NCBI GenBank assembly: GCA_963573305.1
Contig: OY754332.1
Coordinates: forward strand, 144,949,977 to 145,013,976
DNA length: 64,000 nt
Direction of reading: 5' to 3'
Source: Pyrrhosoma nymphula
Taxonomy: Eukaryota > Arthropoda > Insecta > Odonata > Coenagrionidae
Positions 1 to 11,788 of this stretch are shown piece by piece. Position numbers and translations under genes: made by a program. A model generated the notes under the pieces. It saw only the letters and a program-made list of their open reading frames with translations. It searched no databases and was not told where the DNA came from. The stretch's first letter is position 1, and the number at the start of each line of letters is the position of its first letter.

Positions 1-1584
1 TTTGGTAGTTGATATAATGGACGGTAAATAATATGTTGCTCTCGTGTGTCGAGAACCTCATAGGAATACAGGGTGGACAAGGCTTTTCCACTAAATCATT
101 ACACTGAGGCAACAGGCAATGGTGTTGTACCAAATACATTGAAAAGGAGAACATTCCTCCAAGAAAATTTGAATCTATATTCCAAAGCGAAAAAAGCAGT
201 AATGTCGAATTGAGGACGGCCGTTTATTTTGGTTCTTTCAGGTATTGCAGGAGAGGTTCGTGAAATGGCTGTGGAAGTCGTTGATTAATGCTTTTCTATT
301 TCAGCTGTTACTTGAACAATCCTTTCTGTCATTTCCCAATGCGTCCAGTGATTTATTTAATAGGAATTTTTATGTTTTCTGGTTCCTATGGCTGTTAATT
401 GCGGTTGTATTTTTCCTGTAACAATTATCAAAATAAGTGGTAAAACTGCTAATTGCATGAGCTGTGCTTAAAACGATTATAACCTGCGGTTAAATATGGT
501 TTCTTAAAATGTTCTAAGGAATGCAGACAGTTCAAGTTTCATGAAATCGTTTGATAAGTTACGGTTAAAAATGTCGTGAAAACGATTCTATGGAATATTT
601 TACCTTGAGCATCAGTCTTCAGAAGTGATGTTTACATTCACTTTTCCTCTTCCGGTTGATTTGTTATTACTCCGGCCCATATAAATGTTGAATCAACACA
701 CAATGTGACCATTTCTTGTCGAAATATGATATGTCTGTCTGTATATTTTCTGACACTTATAGATTGATTGTTTTTTAATACTGCTAGAACCTAAGTGATA
801 CCTTTAATAGCGAATAAAATAATGTTTATTAGACGACTATTATCATAACGACATCTTCACTACATTGGTTTTGAGTTATTAAAATCCTGGGTTGCACGTT
901 AACTCCCAGAAGCTATATTCACGGCTAAAACAATCGCTCACCGCCTTAATGTGTATTGCTACTTAAATTTGACATTCCGCATGCTAGAGCCATTAACAGT
1001 AAAATAATCTCTCTATATTCCATCAATCACGGAGCATGTCAACAAGAGTTAAAGATACATAAATCGGCTATTCATCAAATAGAGATTGCCTACTGTTTAT
1101 TGAGTACCTACTTGGGAAAAAATATCAATGATTGACAAATTTTGATGAATGACGAATTCACCAACCGATGATTATTAAACTAATAATTATCGGCTGTGAG
1201 TACCAGCATCAGTGTGCTTTCGTTACGGTCGTACATGTTGCAGGGGACGTAAATATGGCTTACTCTTATCGGTGAGGCAGTTTATCTCTTTCTCTTCGTC
1301 ACTTACATGTTCTCTGCAGAAAAGTGTGGAGGTTCCGTGATACCCGCCATCGAATGAATGAGCTGACCAATTGATTTCCATCATTTAAGGAATGTTCAAC
1401 CGTAGAGTGAACTCCCTTTGTGCCTTTGTTTTCAAATTCGTGTCACTTCTAAAAATTTGTCAAAAGTGACGGCGTAAAACTTTTCGATCTCTTTTTCCCG
1501 TGTGTCAAACCGGAATTTACAAGGGCTAATTAAAGTTTGATTATCATCGTTTATAGATAACGCTCCATTCCCATAGCTTCTAAT
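1..1584. other. No gene recognised
   Basis: AT-rich sequence with stop codons in all frames. I see no recognisable coding motif, RNA gene or repeat boundary until the hAT element that begins at 1585. Confidence 0.5.
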
Positions 1585-3542
1585 TAGACCTGTGCGCCGC
1601 CGCGCCGCCGATGGTTATGGGTAGCCATATACAAGCCATTGCTTTTAGTGCATGAATACAGTATTAGTTTACACTTATCATTGCGCACTCCTCATCATTG
1701 TATTTCATAATATTGTCTAACACCACTCACCACAGTAGCATCCTTGCATCAATAGAAATTTTTATAGACAATACAATAGACAATATCTCTCTATAGTGGT
1801 GGTTAACAGTACATTAACGGACTTAAGGGATCTTCAAAGACTTCGAAACAGACTTTCAAACTCGTCGACGAGTTACATTTTTATGCCCTATACACAGTAT
1901 TTTAATAAAAAAGTCGCATTTTATGCTTTTTTACAAAAATCGTTTTTCATTCTCTGTAATTGGAATTGTAATAACGGCGGAAAATTGGAAAGGTTTTCCC
2001 CCATCCCCTTCCCATGCCTTTTAACCCTGTAATGGATGAATTTTCATTATGAGGGGAAAAATTTTGATTTTGATTTCCTACAAATGAGCAGCCATTACAA
2101 TACATAGTCAATTGTTACATAGTCAAAATTCTAAACTTATGCCAATAGGCGATTTTGGCACTACGTGCCGAAGACATACTGAAGTCGAAATAAGGGCTCA
2201 ATGTATGGACAGCGATATCATTGTAAGCGATTTGGAAGCCGAGATAGAAAATGAGCAGAGAAAAATTGCTTTCTCACTAGATGAGGTAGACCAGGGTGTA
2301 GAAGCCAATGCAAACCACTCGTGCATACAAGGGCAGTCAAAAGCGAGTCGTCAACAAGATGGCATAGCACTTTGGAATTGTTGGAGTCTCTTGGAGGCAT
2401 TGACACAAATACGATACATTCTATTTTAAGCCGCATTGAAAAAGATGAACTACGACTGAAATCTGTTGAATGGTCTTTAATGCAAGAATTGGTGAAATTC
2501 CTTCAAAATTTAAGGAGTGTGATTAAGCACTTTTCCGCGTAAAGGTATTGCACTATCAATCACTGCGTCTCTACTAGATCCGCGATTCCAAAATCTAAGT
2601 AAAGTAGAAGCGTATTTCACCACCCGAAGAGAAACAAAAGAAGATTTTTTGTGCCGCGAGGTAATTACCGAAGTAGGTCTCGTAGAAGAAGTAGATATAT
2701 ATCTAGTATTTCACCGCTAATTCAGCCATTAGAACCATTATCAACGTCTCGCCTGATTCACTTACCACGAAAACACTCCGTGGACGAACTATATAGTGCA
2801 GGACGAAAGTTTAGGAGTGCCGGATATGTTTTTGCTATGTCTACCCCAGCAATGGTCGTAGAGGGAGATATTTTGGAATTGTGGGGGGTGTCAAAACCCA
2901 ATTTCCGTGTATTACTCATCTAGCTCGAAAAATTCTATCCATTCCGGCCACAAGCACGCCTAGTTAACTTGTTTTTTCATCGATGGGTTGACGATACACG
3001 CCAAACGATCATCGCTTAGTCCGTCAACCGTGGCTAAAATAGTTTTTATTCTCAATGACTACAGATATTGTAGGGGAAATAATAAAAATATGAGTGAAAT
3101 TTGATAAATTTTTATCGTTTCGAGGATTATATATGAATATTTTTTTTTCAATTTTCAATAAAAATCTTTAAAAAGGAAAGCCTTCACTATGAAATCCTCT
3201 CTAATCAAAACTATTTAAATACTCTAATAAATTATACCCGTGTAAACTGATGAATGCAGCAGATGATAAATTTACAAACGAGATCATTTCAGAAGAATTT
3301 TCTGTACTACGTTGGTAAAAATTTGATAAAATATGTTTTTTACTTGTTTATGTAAAATAAATTGTTATATTTATTAAGCATTACAATGAATCATTTGTAT
3401 TATAATATCCTAATGTGCTACAGTACTTGTGAATATATTATGGTCGATTAAGTACGTCGCCACCGGCAAAATCATCGGCGCGCCGACCCATTTCCAGCCG
3501 GCGTTCCCCGCCGACTTGTTTTTCCATCGGCGCACAGCTCTG
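1585..3542 (+). mobile_element. hAT-superfamily DNA transposon, 1958 bp, near complete but decayed
   Basis: Both termini are visible. The left end reads TAGACCTGTGCGCC and the right end, read on the minus strand, CAGAGCTGTGCGCC, a 14-bp terminal inverted repeat with two mismatches. The 8-bp sequence CTTCTAAT lies immediately outside both ends (1577-1584 and 3543-3550), the target duplication length expected of hAT elements. GC-rich subterminal sequence with repeated CGCCG/CGGCG words lies inside each end (1591-1613 and 3466-3535). A decayed hAT transposase lies between them on the plus strand. The transposase is interrupted, so the copy is probably immobile by itself. Confidence 0.88.
2112..3063 (+). 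pseudogene. hAT transposase relic (ZBED/BED-finger type), frameshifted
   Basis: Fragments of a hAT-family transposase, the enzyme that cuts and pastes these elements, can be followed through several frames. Residues from 2321 contain STRWHSTLELLESL, the conserved TRWNST-like block of the RNase H-like domain, followed by RIEKDELRLKSVEWSLMQEL. Near 2545-2600 another frame reads GIALSITASLLDPRFQNLSK. The C-terminal dimerisation domain is recognisable at 2925-2960 as LARKILSIPATSTPS and at 2991-3063 as LTIHAKRSSLSPSTVAKIVF. At least three frameshifts and several stops break it, and the BED finger and N-terminus are not seen. The family assignment is secure; the exact 5' limit is not. Confidence 0.85.
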
Positions 3543-3550
3543 CTTCTAAT

Positions 3551-3790
3551 GTTGAGTAATTTACATAATAATCCTCAGTTCCCTGCATGATCCTCCTCCA
3601 CTGGCCTAAAGTTCATCTTTATCATATAATCGAACTCTTTTTCCAACTTTACATTCCTCCATTCCCTATATACCCCTCATCAATTCCACAATTAATCATC
3701 CCTTTATCAAAATAAACATTCTTCATTTCCAAAATAATTTTACTTCATTCCCCGCATAATCCCCTCCATTCCCCAAGTAATACCTATTGA
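3551..3790. repeat. Degenerate ~22-bp tandem repeat, array 1
   Basis: About eleven diverged units follow the pattern TTCCCC(A/G)CATAATCCCCTCCA. The last two at 3750-3785 are the clearest (CCGCATAATCCCCTCCA, then CCAAGTAATACCTATTGAGG). Spacing between successive TTCC starts is 19-23 bases. The same unit recurs at 6577-6725 and 7237-7510. The array directly abuts the target duplication of the hAT element. Confidence 0.65.
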
Positions 3791-3883
3791 GGGGCCTTTC
3801 ATAGCTCAGGAGGCATCACGTGGCGTCCGTCTCCGGCTCGTATGAGAAAGGTTGAGAAAGCGACGTGTATACCGCGGGGGGCA

Positions 3884-4032
3884 GACACGTAGCCAGAAAT
3901 TTGCTTCAGGGGGGGGCTAAGTCTAGCCCAGAACATAAGTGCCCCTCGTCTAGTGGTCCCCTTGTCAAAAGGCAGGCAATGGCAAAAATTTTCGGGGGGG
4001 CTGAAGCCCCTCAATCCCCCTGGCTACGTGCC
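3884..4032. mobile_element. Short inverted-repeat element, probable MITE
   Basis: The left end contains CACGTAGCCAG and the right end CTGGCTACGTG, an exact 11-bp inverted repeat. Poly-G runs lie inside (GGGGGGGG near 3911 and GGGGGGGCTGAAGCCCC near 3995), so the interior is itself largely self-complementary. No convincing target duplication was found. A non-autonomous DNA transposon is the likely explanation; its superfamily is not determined. Confidence 0.5.
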
Positions 4033-5029
4033 TATAAGCGTTTGAAAGTTTATCACCCGAGGTAGATCTCTCGTGATAGGTCGCTGTATTTAGTAGCACC
4101 TAGTAAACAAGTGTTGAAGACCCAGCTACTGAAATGGAAGCACTCTTGGCGCTGATAAGCTTATTGTTAGTAGCGGTCTATGAATACCATTTTGTCGGTT
4201 GATAACTAGTTAGTGCGCTACTATGCCGACAGTAGCTTACTAAGGAATCTATTAATACGGCCGCAAGTGTTTAGTTTCTATAATTATTAAACGGTTTCAT
4301 CACACCTGAATCTGCATATTATATTTTCTCTTATCCTCAGTGTCGTGCTCGATTTCAAACTCACTCTTTAGAAAGCCTCCTCCTCAATTGTCTTATCCAA
4401 CTCCAATTTCCCTAGCTCAGAAACCTCTAGCCTGTACTAATTAGCATGGCTTTTCATGCCCGGCATTAAAGAGAAGTACTTCAATTCCCATTTGGATGAA
4501 AGGGAAAAACACTTTTATCTTATAAATGTTTACTTTGTCACCATGATGCATCTTAAGGCATTGGGATGGCTGTCACGGTTTTAGACGGCTCGCAAAGCGA
4601 TGATGTTGATGTATCGTAGACTCAAAAAGAAGAATCAATGTTAGATTTTGAATTTTTGTTTCTTGTTCACCATCGTAACCCCATCACAATTCATCTGTTC
4701 CCTTCATATTGCAATTAAGCTTTTTGAAAATCCCATTCCTCACTTATCTCATCTATTCTGTCTTTTGTACATGCATAAGATGATATCTCTCTTCCAAAGA
4801 CATTTGGTTTTCGGGGTTCAATGCCCCAAAGAGAAGTCTGAAATTGCAGGATCCGATGCGACTATTGAGTCTTCAAAAACTGGAGATTCGCGTCGTGAAA
4901 TGACCACGCAGTCCCATCGTTTCCCTGTGTCCGGTCTCTTTGGATAGTTTCCCTAAATGCAGCATTGCCATCTTGGCCCTGAGAATGAGGATCTCTGGAC
5001 TGCGGGTGTGGGAGGGCACGCGTTGCGCC
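4033..5029. other. No gene recognised
   Basis: Only short open frames without recognisable motifs, and no repeat boundary identified. Confidence 0.45.
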
Positions 5030-5110
5030 GAGGATAATAATAATATGTTTATTGTTCTGTGACAAGCCACCTAAGAACAAATAAAGAGTATATAAGTTAT
5101 CACAGTCGAA
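5030..5110 (-). mobile_element. Possible LINE 3' end with ATT-repeat tail
   Basis: Read on the minus strand, the sequence has an AATAAA hexamer followed closely by ATATTATTATTATCC, the arrangement of a LINE 3' end with a microsatellite tail. No coding sequence is recognisable upstream, so this is tentative. Confidence 0.3.
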
Positions 5111-6576
5111 CAGTAGGACAATACAAAAATGAAATACAATACAAAACTTGCAAATATTATTTTGGATTAATAAAGATTGGCAATCTTTTAACACAATCTT
5201 CATTTTTTATAATAAATAATGAACGAAAGAGTATATTACAAATTTTACATGGTTACAGGTTTTTGCAGGTTTGGTTTCCAGGAGGACAGTGGTGAGCGAT
5301 TAGCTCAGCAGACGTCCAACAGTGGTGGACGTATGTCACTCCCTTAAATGGTAGACCACTTTATCCGTTCACATGACACATTAATTTTAAAAGGGGTCTT
5401 CATTGATATCTAAGCGACCAATAGTCGCACTGTACTAACAGAACATAATACACGCGTACTGCCAACAAATAAAATAGCCAAGGTATTTTTAAGTGGTTCT
5501 CACTAATGTTAGGTATGTCTGTAGATCTGTTATGTCATGCGTGCGTCCCAAATGCCAGAATTACAGAAATTTAGGTCCCTGCCGCTTTTTCAAAAAAGAA
5601 AAATAACTGCCACTTATCTGGAAACTAAATTCCAAATTATGTGTGACTGATTGGAAATTTAGATGAGACCCTCTTCAGAATAATTTCCTATGCGCTGTCG
5701 ACATTGTGGTTAGAAATTGCGACCGACACTGATAGCTACGGTTAAAATAATTATGTCCAGTTATCAAAATAATAATACTGTAAGAAATATTTACTCAAAT
5801 TCGGAAACGCTGGAAATATACTTTCAGTACTGTATTAGCTCACACATCTGTGGGAAACGGTTCTGAGACGAGAGAGAAGGTCCCCGAAACGGAATCCGAG
5901 AAAAGGAAAAGGCGAACGAAAAAGCGCTCGAGAAGTGACCTCTAACGAGCCGAGCGGAACTAATCGCCTCTCTCGCCACATTCGGGAAAAGACACGTCCG
6001 AAAATGACGATCGTAAACCACACCATAACGGCCGGCGGACTCGTAAAAACGACGTCTCAGGGGCAGGGGCGGCGGCAGGAAGGCGTCCCCGACTGACCTT
6101 TCGTGACCCCATTTCGTGACGCCTGCAGTATTCGTCCATCCGAAGATGGAATACTTGAGGTGGTTTAGACGAGGTTTCACTGCACAAAACGTACATGACT
6201 GAGGCTTCATTATTATCAATAATACTTCATCCTCTTAATAAATTCATGTCATCCACCTATTCGAAAAAATTTGCTGGCATTTGTAAAAATAGAAGCCCTA
6301 ACGGATTAGTTGCGACTGTGCTCTCCAGAGAGATATTATTATTTTTTTAATTGAAGCTACGACGTACATATGGCTTTCGAAAGGTAATGGTGTGCAATTA
6401 GTACGTGTTTACAGTTTTGATAAATTTATTGCTCGCCCCAATACTGTTAAGGAAGTCTTAAAAAATCATTCAGCCGTGTCCCCGTTTTCAGCCCACGGCA
6501 TGAAAGACAACTTGAGGCCTCATATATTCATAATTAGTTTATTACTATTTTTTCTCCGTTCTTCATGTAACTTTGT
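5111..6576. other. No gene recognised
   Basis: The segment at 5850-6180 is more GC-rich and has open frames on the minus strand (longest 131 codons), but they carry no domain or motif I recognise. The rest is AT-rich noncoding sequence. Confidence 0.4.
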
Positions 6577-6725
6577 GTTTTCACCAATAAATCTCTTGGA
6601 CTCCCCAAAATAATCCTCTTCCGTTCCACATAAGATGTCCTTAATTCCCAATTCAGTTCTCTGCTAATCTCCAAATAATCCTTTTCCATTCCTCAATCTC
6701 CATTCCCGAAGAAACCCCCTCCCTC
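6577..6725. repeat. Degenerate ~22-bp tandem repeat, array 2
   Basis: About six diverged units of the same type as at 3551-3790, for example CTCCCCAAAATAATCCTCTT at 6600 and TCTCCAAATAATCCTTTTCCA near 6670. The array runs into a cytosine-rich block. Confidence 0.55.
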
Positions 6726-6826
6726 TCCCTCCCCACCATCTCTCTTTCTCCCCCCCACACCCTCCCCCCACCCTCCCCCCACCCTCCTCCCACCCTCCCC
6801 ACACCCTCCCCCCAACCTGCCCCGCC
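6718..6826. repeat. C-rich low-complexity tract (CCACCCTCC)n
   Basis: Imperfect repetition of CCACCCTCC-like words. The minus strand is G-rich with many runs of three or more guanines, so it could form quadruplexes. Open frames here are composition artefacts. Confidence 0.8.
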
Positions 6827-7236
6827 CGTCCGATTATTTGCAATGGATATCGTCGAAGACGAGTAGACGCTACAACAGTGAGTCATGATGTGCACGTTGC
6901 CAAAAATGTGGTGAGATCAGCGGCCTGTAATTCGGTCTCTTTTACAACTGCCAATCGGAGGGTCTCCTATCTTTGAATGCATTCGGCATTGTCTAAAAAA
7001 TTATCGAAACACGAAATCTCTATTGTTAGTTTCGATCTTTCTCGAATTGTCATCTCAACACTTCGATGAAATCATGAGTTGGTCGAGTGTGGTCTCTCAA
7101 GTGATTTTAAAGCTATCGTGAATAGTGGGTGGGAAGAAGGAATTCTCACGCTCATAACCTCCAGGACGTTTTTTCTTCTGTTTTTGCTTACGATTGTTCC
7201 GAAATTGTTCCGTTGCAAATTAATGCATGATAAGTA
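6827..7236. other. No gene recognised
   Basis: Ordinary AT-rich sequence between two arrays of the 22-bp repeat. Confidence 0.4.
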
Positions 7237-7510
7237 GATAATCCTCCTGTTTTCCCTACATAACTTCCTTCATTCCACACATAATCTGCCTCCCCAGGGC
7301 AGCATATAATTGCATTCCTTGTAACTCTTCTCCAATGCCAACCAAATGTTCGTTAATTCCACGCATACCCACTCTTCTTCTCTCACATAACTATATTCTT
7401 CTCCCCAAATAACGTGTTAAATAATTCTCTATTTCCCATGTTTTCTTTTTTATACAAAAAATTAAACCATTCCCCAAACTATTCTCCTTCATTACCCCTA
7501 TTAAGGAGGT
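7237..7510. repeat. Degenerate ~22-bp tandem repeat, array 3
   Basis: About twelve units with the same consensus, for example TTTCCCTACATAACTTCCTT at 7251, CATTCCACACATAATCTGCC at 7274, and CATTCCCCAAACTATTCTCC at 7470. It ends in CCCCTATTAAGGAGG, very like the CCTATTGAGG that closes array 1. Confidence 0.65.
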
Positions 7511-8515
7511 CCCACCGAGAAACGAAGTAAATGTCATTTGCATGACAATTTCAAAATATGACCTTCTTAGTACACTCTACCGATTTTCGTAGAAAAAAAT
7601 AGGCTTTCCTCGTTGTATTTCTCGGAAATTGCATTTAAAAACCAGCAAATTTGTATGGGCTCTTATGGCAGTGCTTGCCTATGGGTACAAGAAATGTGAA
7701 TTACTATTAGAAAATGAATGTCGTTTTGACGAAAAACTGATATAAGGTGTGCCAAAATATAAGAGTCATGATTGTGCAAAGAAAAGGGCTCTTTACCGCG
7801 TTGGTTTAAATGTTATTGACAAATCTTTGTGAAATAAAAAGCAGAAATCACGTAGTTACTAAAAAGTGGCGCTGCAGGTCGATTCCACATTGGCAACGTA
7901 GTTCCGTGACGACACGAATGACTTGCGAGCAGACAACAATTGACAAATAATTTTGTGGAGCTAGATTTTTCTAAACATGGGCACTAAAGATTATGCATTA
8001 ATTTGAAAATGTCTGATGAAATAGTTGTTCGGGTTATGTTAAACCGTGAGCCCTTTCAAAATATCATGGAGGAAAATATGAAAATAGATGTTTTTATTTA
8101 TATGCTCTTGAGAGTTTGAGATAGTATATGCATATTTTGTATCTCTAAAGTATACTGAGCACACACGGATTTCAATTTGTGCGGCAAATAAGGATGTCTC
8201 ACTTTAGTTTACACAACACATTTTCACTGAAATGCACTCTGATTTCATTTATACGCAGTTCATACTGCTACCTCAAAGAGACAATTAGGTAATGGAGTGT
8301 GTATCACACCAAAGACGATAGGACAAGAAAATTCGATTCATTGGTTGTATTTACCAACATCTGTTGAACATAAAAAAAATCGTCACCCGCAGCACCGCAG
8401 ATTTTATCGGGCGCATGGAATGTGTTAAAGTAAAATACGTAAATAAAATTGTATAAATGATCTAAGGTCAGAACCTGAGATACCTACGTCATCAAAGACG
8501 GCAGGTCAGCGCAAC
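7511..8515. other. No gene recognised
   Basis: AT-rich sequence without recognisable motifs. Confidence 0.4.
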
Positions 8516-8629
8516 GTAAAATAAATCCGGCAATACTATTGTACAGTGTACAATAGTATTGCACGTGTGTACAATGTACACACGTTACCCCGCCGCCACC
8601 GAAAGTAAAATAAATGCGGCAATACTATA
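8516..8629. repeat. Two adjacent palindromes between direct repeats
   Basis: Positions 8530-8545 and 8547-8562 are perfect 16-bp inverted arms around a single G. Immediately after, 8563-8573 and 8575-8585 are perfect 11-bp arms around a single A. The pair is flanked by a direct repeat (GTAAAATAAAT then CGGCAATACTAT) at 8516-8540 and 8605-8629 with one or two differences. The right copy ends at the broken edge of the RTE element. Confidence 0.8.
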
Positions 8630-8631
8630 GT

Positions 8632-9794
8632 CTTCGCATGTTTTTGCCATGATCTTCTTCGGTATCGGAATTAGTATTGTCTTTACGAAGTCCTCCGGCC
8701 ACACCCCATTCTCATAAAACCTAAGAATAAATGCAAAAAGTATTTTTCTTCCGCTCTTTTTCATACTCTTTAGAAATTATGCAGGTATGTTATCTATTCC
8801 CACCGCCTTATTCCTTTTAATGTCTCGTAAAGTTCTATCGATTTCAATATCGAGGTTACCTGGTCCGATGCCATCTCTGTCGATGTCGTCTTCCCTTTCT
8901 ACATCCAACATACTGGTCTTATTTCCTTATCATACAGCTCTTCAACTTATTCCTTCCAATTCTCCTGGATCTATTTCGGTTCTACGATCACCTTTCCCGT
9001 CTTGTCTGTTATCGTTGTAATTTCCCTTCCCTTATTACCACCCGTCAGTTCCTTTACTTTCCTATATAATGCATCTGCTCTTCCCTCTTTTTGGCATTTC
9101 TCTGACGAGTCTATCTGTTCTCTCCACCACGCCTCTCTTGCTTTCTTTGTCTCTCTTCTAAGCCTGTTGTACAATATATGGTATTTTCTCTTGTCTAGCT
9201 CTAAGTTAACGCTCTTCCATTTCCTTCTCTCCTGCATCTCCCTTATCATCTCCTTCGTGATCCACGGTTTTCTGATTTTAATTGCATTTACTACGCCTAC
9301 CGTTGCTTTCGCCGTTTCTACAATTCCTTTTTTTTAAACTTCCGCATTCATCTTCCACTGATCTCATTCCATGATTCGCACCCATGATTTTATGAACCTG
9401 CTCTCGATAATTCTTCATTGTCCCAGTCATTTCCTCTCTATTCCACTATCGTACCCTGTTACCCCTTCTATCTTTTTGAATTGTACGAAGAATCTCAAGA
9501 GTAATAAGTTGTGATCCGAGTCAGCATCGCTTGATAGGTATGCGAGTTTTTAACACTATTCCTGTATCTTTGACGAACCATTATATAATCTATCTGAAAC
9601 CTATCTGTGTCTGCTGGCTTCTTCCAAGTGTACCTACGTCGAGGATGATGTCTGAACCATGTTTTTGTAATTACTAGGTTATTTCTTGGGCAAAACTCCA
9701 CAGCATTCTTGCCGCGGTTATTTCTCCTTTCTAGCCCATAATCGCCCACCTCTTCCTTCACCCACCACCGCGTTCCAATCCCCCATTACTACCA
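8632..9794 (-). pseudogene. RTE-type LINE ORF, endonuclease C-terminal half and start of RT
   Basis: Reading leftwards, MGDWNAVVGEG carries the GDWN catalytic block, followed after a frameshift by YGLERRNNRGKNAVEFC, NNLVITKTWF, RRRYTWKKPADT and QIDYIMVRQRYRNSVKNS, the C-terminal half of the endonuclease. At 9249-8971 come MIREMQERRKWKSVN, RRETKKAREAWWREQ and YRKVKELTGG, the linker that precedes RT in this clade. At 8890-8632 broken frames give SILKSIE and VKTILIPIPKKIMAKTCEDY, the first RT blocks. Several stops and frameshifts are present, so this is a pseudogene. Confidence 0.78.
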
Positions 9795-9801
9795 AGTACT
9801 T

Positions 9802-11788
9802 CATTTACATCTACATCCACAAATTACCCTGCGAGCCACCTATAGGGTGTTTGGCAGGGGGTGGCAAGTCACCAAAATGCAGCATGCAAGCGGACCACCA
9901 CATGCACACCGCATGGTCATGAATATTAAGGATACAAACCAATTCCATCATTAACCAAAAACCATCATGAAAGAGAATCCCCACATGCACGCCACACATG
10001 CACGATGGCACATAACATTCTACATGCTACTTAAGAGGGCAATCTGCCTATGAAGCTAGAACATGCAAAACATGCTGTTAGAAACACCATAAAACTCCGT
10101 AAACATGCTTTAAGAAATACATAAGTTAGTAAGCTACACTACCAGTCAACTAATCTATTTCTAAGTCCTTACACAGCCGTTATAGTCTCTTATCGCTCGC
10201 GGAAAAAACGACATTTTAAATCTATCTGTTCTACAGTCTATCTCTCTTATTTTATTTTTATGATCTAATCTACCATAGTACGTTGGCGGTCGTAAAATAT
10301 GATCAACTTCGTCGGAAAATAAACTACTCTTGAATTTAATTAATAGATTTAGTCTTGTTTTCAATCTACGGTCTGACAGTGATTCCCATCCGAGTTGTTC
10401 TAAGAAGTCAGTAACACTAACAAGATTATCGTAACGGCTTTTCACGTACCTGGCTGCTCTTCTCTGTACACGTTCTAACTCTGTTTTTAAGCCTGTTTCA
10501 TGAGGATCCCAAACACTGGAAGCATATTCTAAATGGGGTCTAACGAGGGAGAAGTAGCTTATTTCTCTCACTTTGTCGTCGCACTTGCCTAGAATTCTTT
10601 TAACAAATCCCAATTTACGATTAGTTTGACCTGTTATTTCCCGAATATGTTTATTCGACGACAGATCATTATTGAGCCTAACTCCGAGATATTTTACGGA
10701 TTCTACCGTCTCTAATTGGATATCCTGAATGAAATAGCTCTGTTGTGGGGAGTTATTTATCCCCCAGAATTTCATTACTACGCATTTTTTCAAATTTAAC
10801 TCTAGCTGCCACGCATCGCACCATGCTTGGATTGCAGTAAGGTCGTTCGTTAGTTTATCCTTATCTTCACTGCTACGGATTTCTCTGTATACTACAGCGT
10901 CGTCTGCAAATAATCGAAGTTTACTGTCTATTATTTCACCAATATCGTTGATATAGAGTAGGAAGAGGAGTGGGCCTATGACACTACCCTGAGGGACGCC
11001 AGAAGTAACTCTAACTTCGTTGGAGGCTATGCCGTCTAATACTACTCTTTGCACGCGATCGCTCAAAAGTTCTCTGATCCAGGAAATTACATCATCGTCT
11101 AGGCCGTATGATTTTAGTTTTACTAATAACTTTCCGTGGGGCACTTTATCAAATGCTTTTTTGAAATCAAGAAAAATCGCGTCCACTGGAATGTTGTCCT
11201 CTCCGGAGACTAATATATCGTGGGCATACAGCGCTAACTGAATTTCGCATGATCTACCTTTCCTGAATCCGTGTTGAGTTCTCATTAACAAGTTATGCGT
11301 GTCTAGGTGTTTCAATACTGAGCTGACAACAATGTGTTCAAGGATTTTGCATGTAATGGACGTTAAAGATATCGTTCTGTAATTACATGGCTGTTCCTTG
11401 TCTCCACTTTTGAATATGGGCGTTACATTGGCAATTTTCCAGTCATTTGGTACTCCGTGTTGCTTTATGGATTTTGTGAATATTAGCTGCAAGTAGGGTG
11501 CAATTTCTGACGCTAGTTCTTTATACACGCATGAAGGGATTTCGTCTGGACCAGGTGACTTATTTGGACTGAGCAATTTCAATAAAATTTCTATTCCGTG
11601 AGCACTAATATCAAGGGGAGGCATCTTTCGTATGCAGTGATTATCAACCGCCACGGATGAATTCTCAGATGACTCGGTGAACACGCTCTTAAAGTAGGAA
11701 TTTAATAAATTGGCTTTATCGGAACTGTTTGTTAACACATCTCCATTATCGTTTCTTAGCGAACAAACGGTAGATACGATAGAACGGT
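9802..11788 (-). mobile_element. CR1/L2-like LINE, 5'-truncated, nested in the RTE element (copy A1)
   Basis: The 3' end lies at 9802, where the minus strand reads a stem-loop (CCCTGCCA...TGGCTCGCAGGG) followed by GTGGATGTAGATGTAAATG. A 7-bp target duplication AGTACTT flanks the insert. Homology with the plus-strand copy at 50.6-52.57 kb begins at 11774, with 14 unmatched bases (11775-11788) at the 5' junction. The 3' untranslated region matches 52214-52566 closely, differing by small indels. Truncation removed ORF1, the endonuclease and the 5' end. Confidence 0.88.
10161..11788 (-). CDS. CR1/L2-like LINE ORF2, reverse transcriptase and C-terminal region (truncated, otherwise open)
   Basis: About 540 codons are open on the minus strand with no stop or frameshift. 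The frame actually stays open to 11852, so its first ~21 residues come from the RTE element. RT blocks in order are NKSPGPDEIP, WKIANVTPIFKSGD, NYRTISLTSITCKILEHI, QHGFRKGRSCE, FLDFKKAFDKVPH, TSGVPQGSVIGPLLFLLYIND and LFADDAVVY, where FADD is the catalytic aspartate pair at about 10895-10907. The C-terminus has YLGVRLNNDLS, LVRPHLEYASSVWDP, ERVQRRAARYV and DCRTDRFKMSFFPRAIRDYN. The usual PNYRPIS block reads NYRTIS here. In an intact element this enzyme copies RNA into nicked target DNA. Without ORF1 and the endonuclease it is a dead-on-arrival copy, though evidently recent. Confidence 0.88.

Noticed and set aside
3780..3900. 8-bp target duplication for the CACGTAGCCAG element (TATACCGC versus TATAAGCG)
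   Set aside because: Only partial matching and the exact left end is ambiguous, so no superfamily was assigned.
5290..5340. tRNA gene at GATTAGCTCAGCAGACG
   Set aside because: An A-box-like string only; no B box follows.
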